Positions 30,235 to 40,701 of a stretch of DNA of 63,794 nucleotides are shown in pieces. This stretch comes from Morganella morganii (lineage in GTDB: Bacteria; Pseudomonadota; Gammaproteobacteria; Enterobacterales; Enterobacteriaceae), in assembly GCF_003996855.1 (NCBI RefSeq), contig NZ_NRQY01000001.1:454323-518116 (forward strand), read 5' to 3'. The notes under the pieces are model-generated. The model saw only the letters and a list, made by a program, of their open reading frames with translations. It had not been told where the DNA came from and did no database searches. How positions within the stretch are numbered: the stretch's first letter is position 1; every line of letters starts with the position of its first letter. Position numbers and translations under genes: made by a program.

Positions 30235-31767
30235 TTAGACGTCTTCTTCTTTTATCGCGAGGTGCCAGCCGGGCACATCATCCCAGTAAGCCTGCTCTTT
30301 TTCCAGATCAAGCTGCATTAATGTATTGATAGTCAGATAGTGGCGCGGAAAAAACAGTGTCCAGTGTCCTTCATTGGTCTCCAGACGCAATGTTGCGCGT
30401 TTGGTGGTGGACTGGCGCTGATTATTCAGTAATACCGCGAGACGCAGGATCTGTATCAGGGGGATGACCTGTTTGCGTTTAAACAGTGTGAATTTCGGGA
30501 TGTCGTCACTTTTTACCGCCTTGCGGTGGTAACGCACCAGCGTGGCGAGCAGCAGTTGCTGCTCCTGAGTGAATCCCGGTAAATTTGTGTTTTGCAGAAT
30601 ATAGGCCGAATGGCGGTGCAGGCCTGACAGGTTGATGCTCAGCCCGACTTCATGCAGCCAGACAGCCCAGACCAGAATCGCTTCCTGCTGCGGATCAACC
30701 AGGGACGGATTTTGCTCCGCCCATTGCCGGTACAGATTTTTCATGGTGGTCAGGACACGCAGTACCTGGGCGTTGTCTACATTGTAATGTTCCACCAGAC
30801 TTTGTGCGGTACGCTGGCGGATATCCTGATGACGGAAACGGCCTTCCATCTCATATAAAACCCCTTCGCGCAGGGCGCCGGCAGACAGGCGAAGTTCCGT
30901 GATTTTCAGTGCGTCAAACAGACCACACAGAATCGCCAGACCCGGCACAAAGACTTTTTTGCGGTCGTCAGACAGGCCCGGTAAATTCAGTGCATCAAAG
31001 CGCTTATAACGCAGTACCTGTTTGACCAGCATTTCCAGATGAACCGGGGTGATTATGCCATCCCGCTCGCCCAGTTCACGGAGGATCTCACAGGCCGCCT
31101 TTATAGTACCGGAGGCACCGAGACACACATCCCAGCCCTGCACACGGAAAGCAATCGCCAGGTTTTCCAGTTTGGAAACGGCCATCAGCCGGGCGCGGTT
31201 AAAACTGGCTTTGGTGATTTTACCGTCCGGAAAAAACTGACGGCTGAAGCTGACACAGCCCATACGGCGGCTTTCAATTAAAATCGGCTCAAAACGTTCA
31301 CCGATCACCAGTTCTGTTGAGCCGCCGCCGATATCAATCACCAGTTTACGGCCTTTTTCCGGTTGCGTGTGTTCGACGCCCATAAAAATCAGGCGTGCTT
31401 CCTCGTGACCGGAGATAATTTCAATCGGGTAGGGGATAACGGCTGCGGCACGTTCGACAAACTCATGCGCGTTGACTGCCTCACGCAGACTGTGTGTTCC
31501 GACAATGGTGACCTGCGCAGCGGGAAAGCCCTGAAGACGTTCGGCAAACAGCGCCAGACAGGCGAGACCGCGTGCCATTGCATCTTCACTCAGTTCATTT
31601 TGATCATTTAAGCCTTCGGCCAGATAAACCCGTTGTTTCAGGCGGCTGAGAACCTGGAGTGCACCGTTGACAATACGGGCAATTACCATATGAAAGCTGT
31701 TTGATCCGAGGTCGATGGCTGCAATTTCCAGCGGACGATCTTTTTCAGTGATCAGTGATAATGGCAT
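30235..31767 (-). CDS. ppx: Exopolyphosphatase Ppx
   Basis: The 510-residue enzyme matches E. coli Ppx (513 aa). The ASKHA fold is marked by [17 protein letters not shown] near the N-terminus and [15 protein letters not shown] for phosphate binding. A C-terminal HD-like helical region includes [15 protein letters not shown]. It releases phosphate processively from polyphosphate ends and also hydrolyses pppGpp. ATG 31767 is 12 bases after the ppk stop, with AAAGG 7 bases upstream, giving a ppk-ppx operon as in E. coli. Confidence 0.95.
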   Translation of the reverse strand: MPLSLITEKDRPLEIAAIDLGSNSFHMVIARIVNGALQVLSRLKQRVYLAEGLNDQNELSEDAMARGLACLALFAERLQGFPAAQVTIVGTHSLREAVNAHEFVERAAAVIPYPIEIISGHEEARLIFMGVEHTQPEKGRKLVIDIGGGSTELVIGERFEPILIESRRMGCVSFSRQFFPDGKITKASFNRARLMAVSKLENLAIAFRVQGWDVCLGASGTIKAACEILRELGERDGIITPVHLEMLVKQVLRYKRFDALNLPGLSDDRKKVFVPGLAILCGLFDALKITELRLSAGALREGVLYEMEGRFRHQDIRQRTAQSLVEHYNVDNAQVLRVLTTMKNLYRQWAEQNPSLVDPQQEAILVWAVWLHEVGLSINLSGLHRHSAYILQNTNLPGFTQEQQLLLATLVRYHRKAVKSDDIPKFTLFKRKQVIPLIQILRLAVLLNNQRQSTTKRATLRLETNEGHWTLFFPRHYLTINTLMQLDLEKEQAYWDDVPGWHLAIKEEDV

Positions 31768-31778
31768 GAACGGGCCTT

Positions 31779-33839
31779 TTAGTTATCCGGTTGTTCCAGG
31801 GAACGAATATAGTCATAAACCGCCATCTGCGAGCGGACTTTCCGCTTGTTACCGCGCGGTACATAATAGTTGGACATCTCTTTGTCGAGATAACGCGCCT
31901 TCTCATTATCACTGAACTGAATATCCAGAATATCGAGCACCCTGCGGCGCAGCACCGGATCGAGCAGGCGCACAGCCACTTCAATCCGGTAATCGATATT
32001 GCGGGTCATCCAGTCAGCAGAGGAGAGATAGACTTTTTCATCCCCTTTATTGGTGAACACATACACCCGGTCATGCTCCAGGAAACGGTCAACGATACTG
32101 GTCACCTGGATATTCTCACTGTACGGCACCAGTGCACACATGCCGCGTACCAGCAGACGGATTTTCACCCCGGCTTCTGAGGCATCATACAGACGCTCAC
32201 TCAGCTGTTTATCCACCAGGTTGTTAATTTTCAGCGTAATTCCGGCGTCATAACCGGCCAGCGCATTGGCAATTTCATCATCAATCAGCTGATTCAGCAT
32301 CGCCCGTGAATTCTGCGGGGAAACCATCAGGTTATCAAAGCTGACCGGCCGGTACGGGTTCTCAATAAAGTTGAACACGCGCCGGACTTCATTGGTGATC
32401 TCTTCGTTGGCGGTCAGCAGCGAGTAATCCGTGTAGATGCGCGCGGTTTTTTCGTTGAAGTTACCGGTACCGATATGGGCATAACGGCGGATCACATCCC
32501 CGTCTTCCAGCCGCGAGATAATAAACAGTTTGGCGTGGATTTTCAGCCCCGGCGCGGAAAAAATAACATGCACACCGGCAGCCGTCAGGTGTCTCGCCCA
32601 GTGAATATTAGCTTCTTCATCAAAACGTGCCTGTAATTCCACCACTACTGTGACTTTTTTGCCGTTGTGCGCGGCGTGGATCATGGAATCGATAATGCGG
32701 GAATCCTTGGCGACACGGTAGATATTCATCTTGATGGAAATCACGCTCGGGTCAAAGGAGGCCTGACGCAGCAACTCCAGCACATGTTCAAACGTGTGGT
32801 ACGGATAATAGAGCAGCACATCCCGCTCGCGGATAGCATCAAAGCCGTTGCGGTGATGATCAAACCAGACATGGCGCAGACGCGGCAGCGGTTTGTTTAA
32901 TAAATTCTTATTGCCTTCATTCGGGAAGCGGATGAAGTCTTTAAAGTTATGGTAGCGCCCGCCGGCAATCACGGAGTCATCATTGGTCAGGCCGAGTTTT
33001 TCACGCAGCAGTGTCACCATTTCATCCGGCATATCGCGCTGATAAACAAAGCGTACCGGCTCGGCGGTCAGACGCTGTTTCAGCGTGGAAGACATCATCT
33101 CCAGCATCCCGGATTCCATCTCGGTGGCGAGGTCATATTCCGCATCGCGCGTCATTTTCATGGAATAGGCATTGAGAGCGTCGAAATCAAAAAAGCCCTT
33201 GAAGATTTCATCCAGACAGTAGCGCAGAATATTGTCAATAAGGATCATCGACTGGCGGCGGCGGCCGTTTTCTGCCGGCAGATTGACAAAGCGCGGCACT
33301 TTATCGGACGGAATTTCCAGCAGTGCATAGCGGGTTTCACGGCCGGATTTGACAATCTCCACCACCAGATAGGTGTAATCATCTTTGAGAAATTCGACCA
33401 GATCAGTACTGGTCTGGATCATAATCGGCGTGATGTGCTGGCGCAGATGCTGGCGGAAATACTGACGCAGCCAGATTTGCTGCGTCGGTGAAATCTGACG
33501 TTCGTTGATCAGGAATATCTGATTACGGGCCATTTCCAGCAGCAGGTCGTTATACAGGGTATCAAATGCCTGATCCTGTTTTGCCACTTTGTTTTCAATT
33601 TTGCGCAGAAGATGGCGCCCGCTGGCACCTGACCCGCGTTGTTCCTCATTAATCAGGATGCGGCGTTTGACATCCGCGTAGCGGACTTTGTAAAACTCAT
33701 CCAGATTATTTGAGTAAATGCCCAGAAAACGCATGCGCTCGATCAGCGGGTTGCGTTTGTCGGCAGCCTCCTGAAGAACCCGCTCGTTGAACGACAGCCA
33801 ACTGAGTTCTTTTTCCATATAGAGTCTATCTTGGGACAT
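31779..33839 (-). CDS. ppk: Polyphosphate kinase Ppk1
   Basis: The 686-residue enzyme matches E. coli Ppk (688 aa). It has the four-domain PPK1 layout with N-terminal [15 protein letters not shown] and the phosphorylated His in the C1 domain, [14 protein letters not shown] second active-site His region lies in the C2 domain around [24 protein letters not shown]. It makes long-chain polyphosphate from ATP at the membrane. ATG 33839 follows GGAGTAATA. It leads the ppk-ppx(-mgtE) unit. Confidence 0.96.
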   Translation of the reverse strand: MSQDRLYMEKELSWLSFNERVLQEAADKRNPLIERMRFLGIYSNNLDEFYKVRYADVKRRILINEEQRGSGASGRHLLRKIENKVAKQDQAFDTLYNDLLLEMARNQIFLINERQISPTQQIWLRQYFRQHLRQHITPIMIQTSTDLVEFLKDDYTYLVVEIVKSGRETRYALLEIPSDKVPRFVNLPAENGRRRQSMILIDNILRYCLDEIFKGFFDFDALNAYSMKMTRDAEYDLATEMESGMLEMMSSTLKQRLTAEPVRFVYQRDMPDEMVTLLREKLGLTNDDSVIAGGRYHNFKDFIRFPNEGNKNLLNKPLPRLRHVWFDHHRNGFDAIRERDVLLYYPYHTFEHVLELLRQASFDPSVISIKMNIYRVAKDSRIIDSMIHAAHNGKKVTVVVELQARFDEEANIHWARHLTAAGVHVIFSAPGLKIHAKLFIISRLEDGDVIRRYAHIGTGNFNEKTARIYTDYSLLTANEEITNEVRRVFNFIENPYRPVSFDNLMVSPQNSRAMLNQLIDDEIANALAGYDAGITLKINNLVDKQLSERLYDASEAGVKIRLLVRGMCALVPYSENIQVTSIVDRFLEHDRVYVFTNKGDEKVYLSSADWMTRNIDYRIEVAVRLLDPVLRRRVLDILDIQFSDNEKARYLDKEMSNYYVPRGNKRKVRSQMAVYDYIRSLEQPDN

Positions 33840-33904
33840 TATTACTCCGGAACGGGTTACTCTGAATCAGGGTTAAACACAGCGTACAGTTTACTAAAAA
33901 ATCA

Positions 33905-34495
33905 TTACAGGTTCTGCTTTATGCGGGCATTTTTTTCAACGTAACTTTCCGCATCCGCCGATTTATTTTTCATCACCAGATATTCCGGCTGAAAAATACA
34001 CATACGGATGGCCGTGCGATATTCCCCGTTGACGAAAAACTCATCAATTAACTGACCTTCGGTATGGAAACCGAGCTTTTTATAAATATGAATCGCTTTT
34101 TCATTCTCCACATCCACAATCAGATACAGTTTATATAAGTTGAGAACAGAAAATGCGTAATCCATTGCCAGGCGGGCAGCACGGGATGCAAATCCGTGCC
34201 CCTGATGTGCAGGGGCGATAATTATCTGGAATTCAGCACGGCGGTGTATATGGTTGATTTCCACCAGTTCCACCAGCCCGGTTTTGGTACCGTCGCTTTC
34301 GACAATAAAACGGCGTTCTGATTGATCGTGAATATGTTTGTCGTATAAATCACTTAATTCAATAAAAGCCTCATACGGCTCCTCAAACCAATAACGCATA
34401 ATGCTGGCGTTATTATCCATCTGGTGAACAAACGCTAAATCTTCACGCTCAAGCGGACGCAGTTTTACAGGCGGAACAGCAGTGCCACCGGACAT
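33905..34495 (-). CDS. speG: Spermidine N1-acetyltransferase SpeG
   Basis: The 196-residue GNAT enzyme is nearly collinear with E. coli SpeG (186 aa). It shares [42 protein letters not shown], split here for length, and the acetyl-CoA loop [22 protein letters not shown]. The last 20 residues are divergent. It acetylates spermidine and spermine to prevent polyamine toxicity, notably at low temperature in E. coli. The start ATG 34495 follows GAGGTG by 5 bases. Confidence 0.95.
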   Translation of the reverse strand: MSGGTAVPPVKLRPLEREDLAFVHQMDNNASIMRYWFEEPYEAFIELSDLYDKHIHDQSERRFIVESDGTKTGLVELVEINHIHRRAEFQIIIAPAHQGHGFASRAARLAMDYAFSVLNLYKLYLIVDVENEKAIHIYKKLGFHTEGQLIDEFFVNGEYRTAIRMCIFQPEYLVMKNKSADAESYVEKNARIKQNL

Positions 34496-34700
34496 AAATC
34501 ACCTCGGTATTGATTGTATTTTATCACTCAGTGTAACACATAACAGAAACGGAATTATCCGGGGATCTGCTTTTCCGCATCATTGCAGGGGCAGGCGCGT
34601 AAAATTATGACAATGACCTGTTACTTGAGTACCGGACGCTGCCGACAGGTGATAAAGTATGTGATAATACGCAGATTACTAATAAATACCGGATATTCCC

Positions 34701-35003
34701 ATGAACCCGACAAAAGTGTGCCGCACCCGTCTTAATGCGCTTACCGACCTGCCGAATATCGGTCAGGCGATGGCGGAAGATCTGCGTCTGCTGGGGTATG
34801 AGACACCGCAGGATATTACCGGTTCAGACCCGGTGATTATGTATGAAATGCTTTGCGCGGTAACCGGTGTCCGTCAGGACCCTTGTGTCATTGATGTATT
34901 CTGGTCTGTCACTGATTTTCTTGCCGGACAACCGGCACAGCCGTGGTGGAATTATACCGGGCAGCGCAAAGCGTATCTTAATGAGATGGCGAAACTGCGG
35001 TAA
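34701..35003 (+). CDS. Cdd1-family (helix-hairpin-helix) small protein
   Basis: The 100-residue protein has an N-terminal helix-hairpin-helix element (LTDLPNIGQAMAEDLRLLGY), like the TfoX C-terminal domain. The Cdd1 (pathogenicity locus) signature DPCVIDVFWSVTDFL and PWWNYTGQRK follows. Such proteins may bind DNA, but no function is proven. It stands alone between divergent speG and convergent purN. Family assignment is from motif recognition only. Confidence 0.8.
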   Translation: MNPTKVCRTRLNALTDLPNIGQAMAEDLRLLGYETPQDITGSDPVIMYEMLCAVTGVRQDPCVIDVFWSVTDFLAGQPAQPWWNYTGQRKAYLNEMAKLR

Positions 35004-35015
35004 TACAGTAGTAAT

Positions 35016-35035
35016 TGCCCGGAAATAACCGGGCG
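35016..35035. terminator. Small hairpin between the Cdd1 gene and purN
   Basis: Stem GCCCGG / CCGGGC with a short AT loop between convergent stops. The T run is weak on both strands, so it is a modest terminator at best. Confidence 0.4.
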
Positions 35036-35059
35036 GCGGGAATCAGAGAGCAGAGAGAA

Positions 35060-35692
35060 TCAGAGAGTATTGTGAGAGAGTAATTTCCCGTCCAGATACG
35101 CGCCGTCTTCCTGCAATACCAAACGCCCCTGCACAAACCAGTCAACCACCTGCGGATAAATGCGGTGTTCTTCCTGTTGTATCCGTGCGGTGAGGGTATC
35201 TTCGGTATCATCCGGCAGAACGGCAATGCGTGCCTGCAAAATAACCGGGCCGCCGTCCAGTTCTTCTGTGACGAAATGCACGGAAGTGCCGTGTTCGGCA
35301 TCTCCGTTTTCCAGGGCTTTGCGGTGAGTGTGCAGGCCCGGATATTTCGGCAGAAGGGACGGGTGGATATTCAGCATTTTCCCGTGATAATGACGGACAA
35401 ACGCGGGTGTCAGAATCCGCATATACCCGGCAAGAATAATGGCATCGGGCTGATATTCATCAATCTGTGCCTGTAGTGCGGCATCAAAAGCATCCCGCGA
35501 AGGGAATTCAGCCGGGCTGAGCACCTGTGCGGGAATACCGGCGTTCTGAGCCCGGACTAACCCGTAAGCATCTGCTTTATTACTGAATACCGCGACAACT
35601 TCCGCATTGAGGATTTGTGAATTGCAGGCGTCAGTTAACGCCTGCAAATTACTGCCGCTGCCGGAAATCAGGACAACAAGGCGTTTTTTCAT
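35060..35692 (-). CDS. purN: Phosphoribosylglycinamide formyltransferase PurN
   Basis: The 210-residue enzyme matches E. coli PurN (212 aa). It has the N-terminal LVVLISGSGSNLQAL phosphate-binding loop, the active-site region NIHPSLLPKYPGLHTHRKAL with catalytic Asn-His, and the Asp in HFVTEELDGGPVI. It transfers formyl from 10-formyl-THF to GAR in step 3 of purine synthesis. ATG 35692 overlaps the purM stop, so purMN is translationally coupled. Confidence 0.96.
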   Translation of the reverse strand: MKKRLVVLISGSGSNLQALTDACNSQILNAEVVAVFSNKADAYGLVRAQNAGIPAQVLSPAEFPSRDAFDAALQAQIDEYQPDAIILAGYMRILTPAFVRHYHGKMLNIHPSLLPKYPGLHTHRKALENGDAEHGTSVHFVTEELDGGPVILQARIAVLPDDTEDTLTARIQQEEHRIYPQVVDWFVQGRLVLQEDGAYLDGKLLSHNTL

Positions 35693-36732
35693 CAGCGGAT
35701 GATGACCTGCGGTTCATCTTCACGGCAGACAGCGATATCCCCGATCAGCCACGCGTTTTCACCGGCTTCTGTCAGAAGAGCGAGAGCGGCGGGCACGGAG
35801 GCGGCCGGCAGGGCAATCACCATACCGACACCACAGTTAAAGGTGCGGTACATTTCATAGTCATCCACATTTCCGGCCTTTTGCAGCCAGTTAAAGACGG
35901 ACGGCCACTGCCAGGATGCGGCATCAATCCGTGCCTGAGTGCAGTCTGGTAACACACGCGGAATATTTTCCCAGAAACCGCCGCCGGTCAGGTGTGCAAT
36001 CGCGTGAACATCGGTGTTTTCAATCAGTTTCAGCACAGATTTAACATAGATTTTTGTCGGTGCCAGAAGATGGTCTGCCAGGGATCTGCCGTCAAGCTCT
36101 GTTGCGGCAGGATCTGTATTGCTGACCTCAAGAATTTTACGGATCAGTGAATAACCGTTGGAGTGCGGGCCGCTGGACGCCAGCGCTATCAGCACATCAC
36201 CGGCACGGACTTTGCTGCCGTCAATGATTTCTGATTTTTCCGCCACGCCGACACAGAACCCGGCCACGTCATAATCATTACCGTGATACATGCCCGGCAT
36301 TTCAGCCGTTTCACCGCCGACCAGAGCACAACCTGCCTGTTTACAGCCTTCGGCAATACCGGTGACCACACGGGCGGCAGTATCGACATCCAGTTTGCCG
36401 GTCGCGTAATAGTCGAGGAAGAAGAGGGGCTCAGCACCGGCGACCACCAGGTCGTTCACACACATGGCGACAAGATCGATACCGATGGTGTCATGGCGTG
36501 CCAGATCCATCGCCAGGCGCAGCTTGGTGCCGACGCCGTCAGTACCGGAAACCAGCACCGGCTCTTTATATTTTTGCGGTACCGCGCACAGCGCACCGAA
36601 ACCACCCAGCCCGCCCATAACTTCAGGACGGCGTGTCTCTTTGACAACATGCTTAATACGGGAAACTAAGGCATTACCGGCATCAATATCAACACCGGCA
36701 TCTTTGTAACTCAGGGAAGTTTTGTCAGTCAC
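35692..36732 (-). CDS. purM: Phosphoribosylformylglycinamidine cyclo-ligase PurM (AIR synthetase)
   Basis: The start is taken as GTG 36732 ([17 protein letters not shown]), which aligns with the E. coli Met and gives 346 residues (345 in E. coli); upstream in-frame MQSPLGAA is leader. Motifs include [14 protein letters not shown], the ATP-binding [12 protein letters not shown] and [13 protein letters not shown]. It closes FGAM to AIR in the fifth step of purine synthesis. A PurR operator lies 65 bases upstream of the start. Confidence 0.95.
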   Translation of the reverse strand: MTDKTSLSYKDAGVDIDAGNALVSRIKHVVKETRRPEVMGGLGGFGALCAVPQKYKEPVLVSGTDGVGTKLRLAMDLARHDTIGIDLVAMCVNDLVVAGAEPLFFLDYYATGKLDVDTAARVVTGIAEGCKQAGCALVGGETAEMPGMYHGNDYDVAGFCVGVAEKSEIIDGSKVRAGDVLIALASSGPHSNGYSLIRKILEVSNTDPAATELDGRSLADHLLAPTKIYVKSVLKLIENTDVHAIAHLTGGGFWENIPRVLPDCTQARIDAASWQWPSVFNWLQKAGNVDDYEMYRTFNCGVGMVIALPAASVPAALALLTEAGENAWLIGDIAVCREDEPQVIIR

Positions 36733-36796
36733 TGCGGCCCCCAACGGCGATTGCAAGTAAGTGGGTGTATCGAAAACGCGGTTATTCTAACAGGCC

Positions 36797-36812
36797 ACGC
36801 AAACGTTTGCGA
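36797..36812. promoter_or_regulatory. PurR operator of purMN
   Basis: ACGCAAACGTTTGCGA differs from the ideal PurR palindrome ACGCAAACGTTTGCGT only at the last base. It lies between divergent purM and upp. Purine repression of purMN is therefore expected; an effect on upp is possible but not shown. Confidence 0.9.
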
Positions 36813-36934
36813 GAGGATTTACGCCGGATTTTGTCAAAATGCGTCAGATCACACTTATTCATGTAACGAACATGAAACGCGTGATAATTGACTATAATCA
36901 ACAAATCAGGGGTGGCGCTGCGGAAGAAAAGCGG

Positions 36935-36955
36935 TATAATCTCGCGATTTTTTTG
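36935..36955 (+). promoter_or_regulatory. upp-uraA promoter with UTP-sensing start region
   Basis: A perfect TATAAT (36935-36940) is followed by CTCGC and then GATTTTTTTG (36946-36955). The G and A are 6 and 7 bases after the -10. E. coli upp has the same arrangement (GA plus a T run), where UTP level selects G or A start and decides between productive and slipping transcription. Here the T run is 7 long. The -35 is poor. Another TATAAT at 36893-36898 may be a second promoter. Confidence 0.75.
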
Positions 36956-36985
36956 TCCGCCAGGGCTTACACAGTAGGAGAACCC

Positions 36986-37612
36986 ATGAAAGTCACCGAG
37001 GTAAAACACCCGCTCGTTAAACACAAACTTGGCCTGATGCGAGATCATGATATAAGCACAAAACGCTTTCGTGAACTGGCCTCAGAAGTCGGTAGCCTGC
37101 TGACCTATGAAGCAACTTCAGACTTAGAAACTGAGAAAGTGACTATTGACGGCTGGTGTGGTCCGGTCGAAATAGAACAAATCAAGGGTAAAAAGATTAC
37201 CGTTGTGCCAATCCTGCGTGCGGGTATCGGCATGATGAACGGTGTGCTGGAAAGCATCCCGAGTGCCCGTATCAGTGTTGTCGGTGTTTACCGTGATGAA
37301 GAAACACTGGAGCCGGTACCGTACTTCCAGAAACTGGCTTCTAATATTGAAGAGCGCATGGCGCTGGTGGTTGACCCGATGCTGGCAACCGGCGGCTCGA
37401 TGATCGCCACAATAGATCTGCTGAAAAAAGCAGGCTGCACCGCGATTAAAATCCTCGTACTGGTTGCTGCGCCTGAAGGCCTGAAAGCACTGGAAAAAGC
37501 CCATCCGGATGTTGAGCTGTACACCGCATCTGTTGACGATCACCTCAACGAACACGGTTACATTGTGCCGGGCCTGGGTGATGCAGGCGATAAGATATTT
37601 GGTACGAAATAA
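36986..37612 (+). CDS. upp: Uracil phosphoribosyltransferase Upp
   Basis: ATG 36986 after TAGGAGAACCC gives 208 residues, exactly the E. coli length; the longer frame to 36839 crosses the promoter. Motifs: [19 protein letters not shown] at the start, the flexible loop [13 protein letters not shown], and the PRPP loop [18 protein letters not shown]. It joins uracil with PRPP to form UMP (pyrimidine salvage). The next gene is the uracil permease, from which it is separated by a terminator-like hairpin. Confidence 0.97.
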   Translation: MKVTEVKHPLVKHKLGLMRDHDISTKRFRELASEVGSLLTYEATSDLETEKVTIDGWCGPVEIEQIKGKKITVVPILRAGIGMMNGVLESIPSARISVVGVYRDEETLEPVPYFQKLASNIEERMALVVDPMLATGGSMIATIDLLKKAGCTAIKILVLVAAPEGLKALEKAHPDVELYTASVDDHLNEHGYIVPGLGDAGDKIFGTK

Positions 37613-37620
37613 GTTAATGA

Positions 37621-37646
37621 GCCGACTTGATAGTCGGCTTTTTTTT
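37621..37646 (+). terminator. Terminator or attenuator between upp and uraA
   Basis: The stem GCCGACT / AGTCGGC with loop TGAT is followed by eight T. uraA starts 35 bases later with no obvious promoter, so read-through probably feeds uraA. Confidence 0.8.
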
Positions 37647-37680
37647 GGCATATTCCTGAGTAATCATTAAGAGGTTTAAG

Positions 37681-38973
37681 ATGACGCGCCGCGTTATTGA
37701 AGTCGATGAACGCCCACCATTGCTGGTCACCATTCCGTTAAGTTTACAGCACCTGTTTGCGATGTTCGGTGCCACTGTTCTGGTGCCGATCCTGTTTCAG
37801 GTAAACCCGGCCACGATCCTGTTATTTAACGGTATCGGGACGCTGCTGTATCTGTTTATCTGTAAAGGAAAAATCCCGGCGTATCTGGGCTCCAGCTTTG
37901 CTTTTATTTCACCGGTGCTGATTTTACTGCCGCTGGGCTATGAACTGGCACTCGGCGGATTCATTATCTGCGGGCTGTTATTTATGCTGGTGGCGGGGAT
38001 TATCAAAATCGCCGGACGCGGCTGGATCAATGTGCTGTTCCCGCCTGCGGCAATGGGTGCGATTGTGGCGGTTATCGGCCTTGAACTGGCCGGAACGGCT
38101 GCCGGTATGGCCGGGCTGAAAATTGCGGATGGCGCATCGCCGGACAGTACCACGCTGATTATCTCCCTGACCACACTCGGGGTAACGATTCTCGGTTCAG
38201 TGGTTTTCCGTGGTTTTCTGGCGATTATCCCGATCCTTATCGGGGTGCTGACCGGTTATGTGCTGGCCTTCTTTATGGGCGCGGTGGATTTAACCCCGGT
38301 GAGTGACGCGCCGTGGTTTGCACTGCCGACGTTCTATACACCGCGTTTTGAGTGGTTTGCCATTCTGACTATCTTACCGGCCGCGCTGGTGGTCATTGCC
38401 GAGCACGTCGGTCATCTGGTCGTGACGGCGAATATCGTCAAACGTGACCTGATGAAAGATCCCGGTCTGCACCGCTCCATGTTTGCCAATGGTTTCTCGA
38501 CTGTGCTGTCCGGCTTCTTCGGCTCCACGCCTAACACCACGTACGGTGAAAACATCGGGGTTATGGCGATTACCAAAGTGTACAGCTCCTGGGTTATCGG
38601 CGGGGCGGCAATACTGGCGATTCTGCTCTCCTGTGTCGGTAAACTGGCCGCCGCGATTGCCGCTGTGCCGGTTCCGGTGATGGGCGGGGTTTCTCTGCTG
38701 CTGTACGGGGTTATCGGTGCATCCGGTATTCGTGTGCTGATTGATTCTAAAGTGGATTACAACAAGCCGCAGAACCTGATCCTGACCGCCGTTATTCTGA
38801 TTATCGGAGTGAGCGGCGCGACCATTCATATCGGTGCCGCCGAACTGAAAGGTATGGCGCTGGCAACGGTTGTCGGGATTGGTCTGGCGCTGGTGCTCCG
38901 TCTGGTGAATATCATCCGCCCGGAAGAGCGGGTGGTGGATGTCAATCTGGATGAAGTGAAGAAAGACAGTTAA
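37681..38973 (+). CDS. uraA: Uracil:proton symporter UraA
   Basis: The 430-residue NCS2-family permease matches E. coli UraA (429 aa). It begins MTRRVIEVDERPPLLVTIPL, and has 14 membrane segments with the family motifs QHLFAMFGATVLVP, EHVGHLVVTANIV (substrate-binding Glu) and GSTPNTTYGENIGVMAITKV. It imports uracil for Upp. In E. coli hda follows next; here a secreted-domain gene on the opposite strand lies in between. Confidence 0.96.
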   Translation: MTRRVIEVDERPPLLVTIPLSLQHLFAMFGATVLVPILFQVNPATILLFNGIGTLLYLFICKGKIPAYLGSSFAFISPVLILLPLGYELALGGFIICGLLFMLVAGIIKIAGRGWINVLFPPAAMGAIVAVIGLELAGTAAGMAGLKIADGASPDSTTLIISLTTLGVTILGSVVFRGFLAIIPILIGVLTGYVLAFFMGAVDLTPVSDAPWFALPTFYTPRFEWFAILTILPAALVVIAEHVGHLVVTANIVKRDLMKDPGLHRSMFANGFSTVLSGFFGSTPNTTYGENIGVMAITKVYSSWVIGGAAILAILLSCVGKLAAAIAAVPVPVMGGVSLLLYGVIGASGIRVLIDSKVDYNKPQNLILTAVILIIGVSGATIHIGAAELKGMALATVVGIGLALVLRLVNIIRPEERVVDVNLDEVKKDS

Positions 38974-38977
38974 TACG

Positions 38978-39012
38978 ATACCGGTGAAGCAGTTACTGCT
39001 TCACCGGTATTA
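38978..39012 (+). terminator. Terminator behind uraA
   Basis: A long perfect stem starting ATACCGGTGAAGCAG and closing CTGCTTCACCGGTAT, then TATTACT. It separates uraA from the convergent accessory gene. Confidence 0.8.
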
Positions 39013-39088
39013 TTACTCTCATCGTTAAGTGAAGAAAGGATTATAAAAAATGCGTTAATTCAGTACAGGTGAGAGAGTAAATCTGTTT

Positions 39089-40432
39089 TTAATTACTAAG
39101 TTCTGCTTTTTTATATGTTTTTTTATAACTATTATATTTGTAGATATTCCCTTTATTTGCAAGTGTGAAGTTTTCACTATCAAATTCGCCGGAAACCGGG
39201 TGTTTGCCGGAATAATCAGTCAGGTTAGAAAGATAAATACTATTATTATTAATAAATTTGGCATCGCCACGATGCTCAATAGTAATTCCTGAAGTCCGGA
39301 TAAAATGGTTGTTAATGAATTCAGCGTTATTCAGATTCAGTTTAATACTGCCACCAATGTCATTGTTTTTTGTTATAACATTATTATTAATAAAGATACT
39401 GTTATTCAGATCAGCATTCACATGACTGGCGATGAAACCATTATTAATAAAAGTGCTTTTGTATGCATCTATATCTACAGCAAAAGAAGTTTTTGGTGTT
39501 GTTTTTATAGTAAAAAGTTTGCTTTTTATTTCACCCTTATTAATCATGGTCATTTCAGGAGTAATTAAAGACTGACTGTGGAAATTATCTTTCCAGACAG
39601 TATTTGTGACAGTCAGGTGATCACCCTCCAATGTTCCTTTATTGGTAAATAATGACTCATTGAGGTTAATATTTATTTTTTTTGCATTTAGTATAGTATT
39701 TTTGTTAATTGCTAATGATGATTTTATTCTGTTGGTCTCTCTGGTATCGTTAGTATGGCCGGTATCATCTTTATAAAAAGAACCCAACAAGGAACTCCAG
39801 CCAACATTATCACCTTCATTACGCATCAGCTCAATATTAATTTCTGGCACGTGTATTTTACTGCGTGAAATTGAAATATCATCAGAGATAAGTGATAATT
39901 TTTTTAAGTCATTTCTCTGAGTGTCAGTGCCGATATTAGTATCAGCGATACTAATCCCGCCTTTACTATTTTTCAAGAGAGCCATATTACCGGAAGAGAA
40001 TACATCGTCAATGCCAGCATTTGCAAATGTGACTTCCGGGGCATTACTGAAACTACATCCGGAACAGGTAATGCCGTTAGGATTCGCAATAACTAAGTTT
40101 CCCGGGTTACCCAGTATTTCTATACCGCCTTTTAACTGTGAGAGTGAGTTACTGACAACTTCGGCAACAATCGTATCTGCTTTTTTATTATTACCAATAT
40201 AAAGTCCTTCCTTCCCTACATTGAACTCATCAAAGTAATTATGAGAAATTTTATTTTTATCAGGATTGGCAATCGCCAGAACCGGCTTATCTTTATAGAT
40301 TCTTAAATCAGAACCGGTGCTTTTTTCATTGAGTTTTATTTTTAATCCGTCGGAAAATGTCTGTTCAGTTGCAGCGAATGATGTAGCAGAAAGTGCAGTC
40401 AAAATAACTGCTGATAATAACGTAAATTTCAT
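39089..40432 (-). CDS. Short two-partner-secretion (filamentous haemagglutinin-like) exoprotein
   Basis: The 447-residue protein has a Sec signal (cleavage after SFA, residue 20). A TPS secretion domain follows (residues about 21-200) with ISHNYFDEFNVGKEGL and NPNGITCSGCSF, the CxxC form known from Proteus HpmA. The second half repeats short rungs (TFINN, IFINN, EFINN, KFINN) that would form an Asn-rich beta-helix. It stops there, far short of usual TpsA proteins (over 1000 aa). No TpsB transporter gene adjoins. The gene is clearly more AT-rich than uraA and hda and splits them, which points to acquisition. It may be intact and short, or a truncated remnant. Confidence 0.75.
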   Translation of the reverse strand: MKFTLLSAVILTALSATSFAATEQTFSDGLKIKLNEKSTGSDLRIYKDKPVLAIANPDKNKISHNYFDEFNVGKEGLYIGNNKKADTIVAEVVSNSLSQLKGGIEILGNPGNLVIANPNGITCSGCSFSNAPEVTFANAGIDDVFSSGNMALLKNSKGGISIADTNIGTDTQRNDLKKLSLISDDISISRSKIHVPEINIELMRNEGDNVGWSSLLGSFYKDDTGHTNDTRETNRIKSSLAINKNTILNAKKININLNESLFTNKGTLEGDHLTVTNTVWKDNFHSQSLITPEMTMINKGEIKSKLFTIKTTPKTSFAVDIDAYKSTFINNGFIASHVNADLNNSIFINNNVITKNNDIGGSIKLNLNNAEFINNHFIRTSGITIEHRGDAKFINNNSIYLSNLTDYSGKHPVSGEFDSENFTLANKGNIYKYNSYKKTYKKAELSN

Positions 40433-40701
40433 TATAGATATCCTTATATAATTATTGTTGCGTCATGCAGAGGCTACGTTATCAGAGCAGGATTAAATAA
40501 AATATCAATAATCGTTTGAGTCATTCAGACAGGGGTGTTTTATGCAATTATTTGTATTTTGAATTATTGTTTGTGAAACGTAACGAAGGGAAATTGTTGC
40601 AATTTTCTGCATCCGGTGAGGTTTTACCGGGAACAGGTTCATTTAGCCGGTGAATTTATGGTAAACTAACAGGGTTTGTTCATCCGTTGGCCGAGGTAAC
40701 T

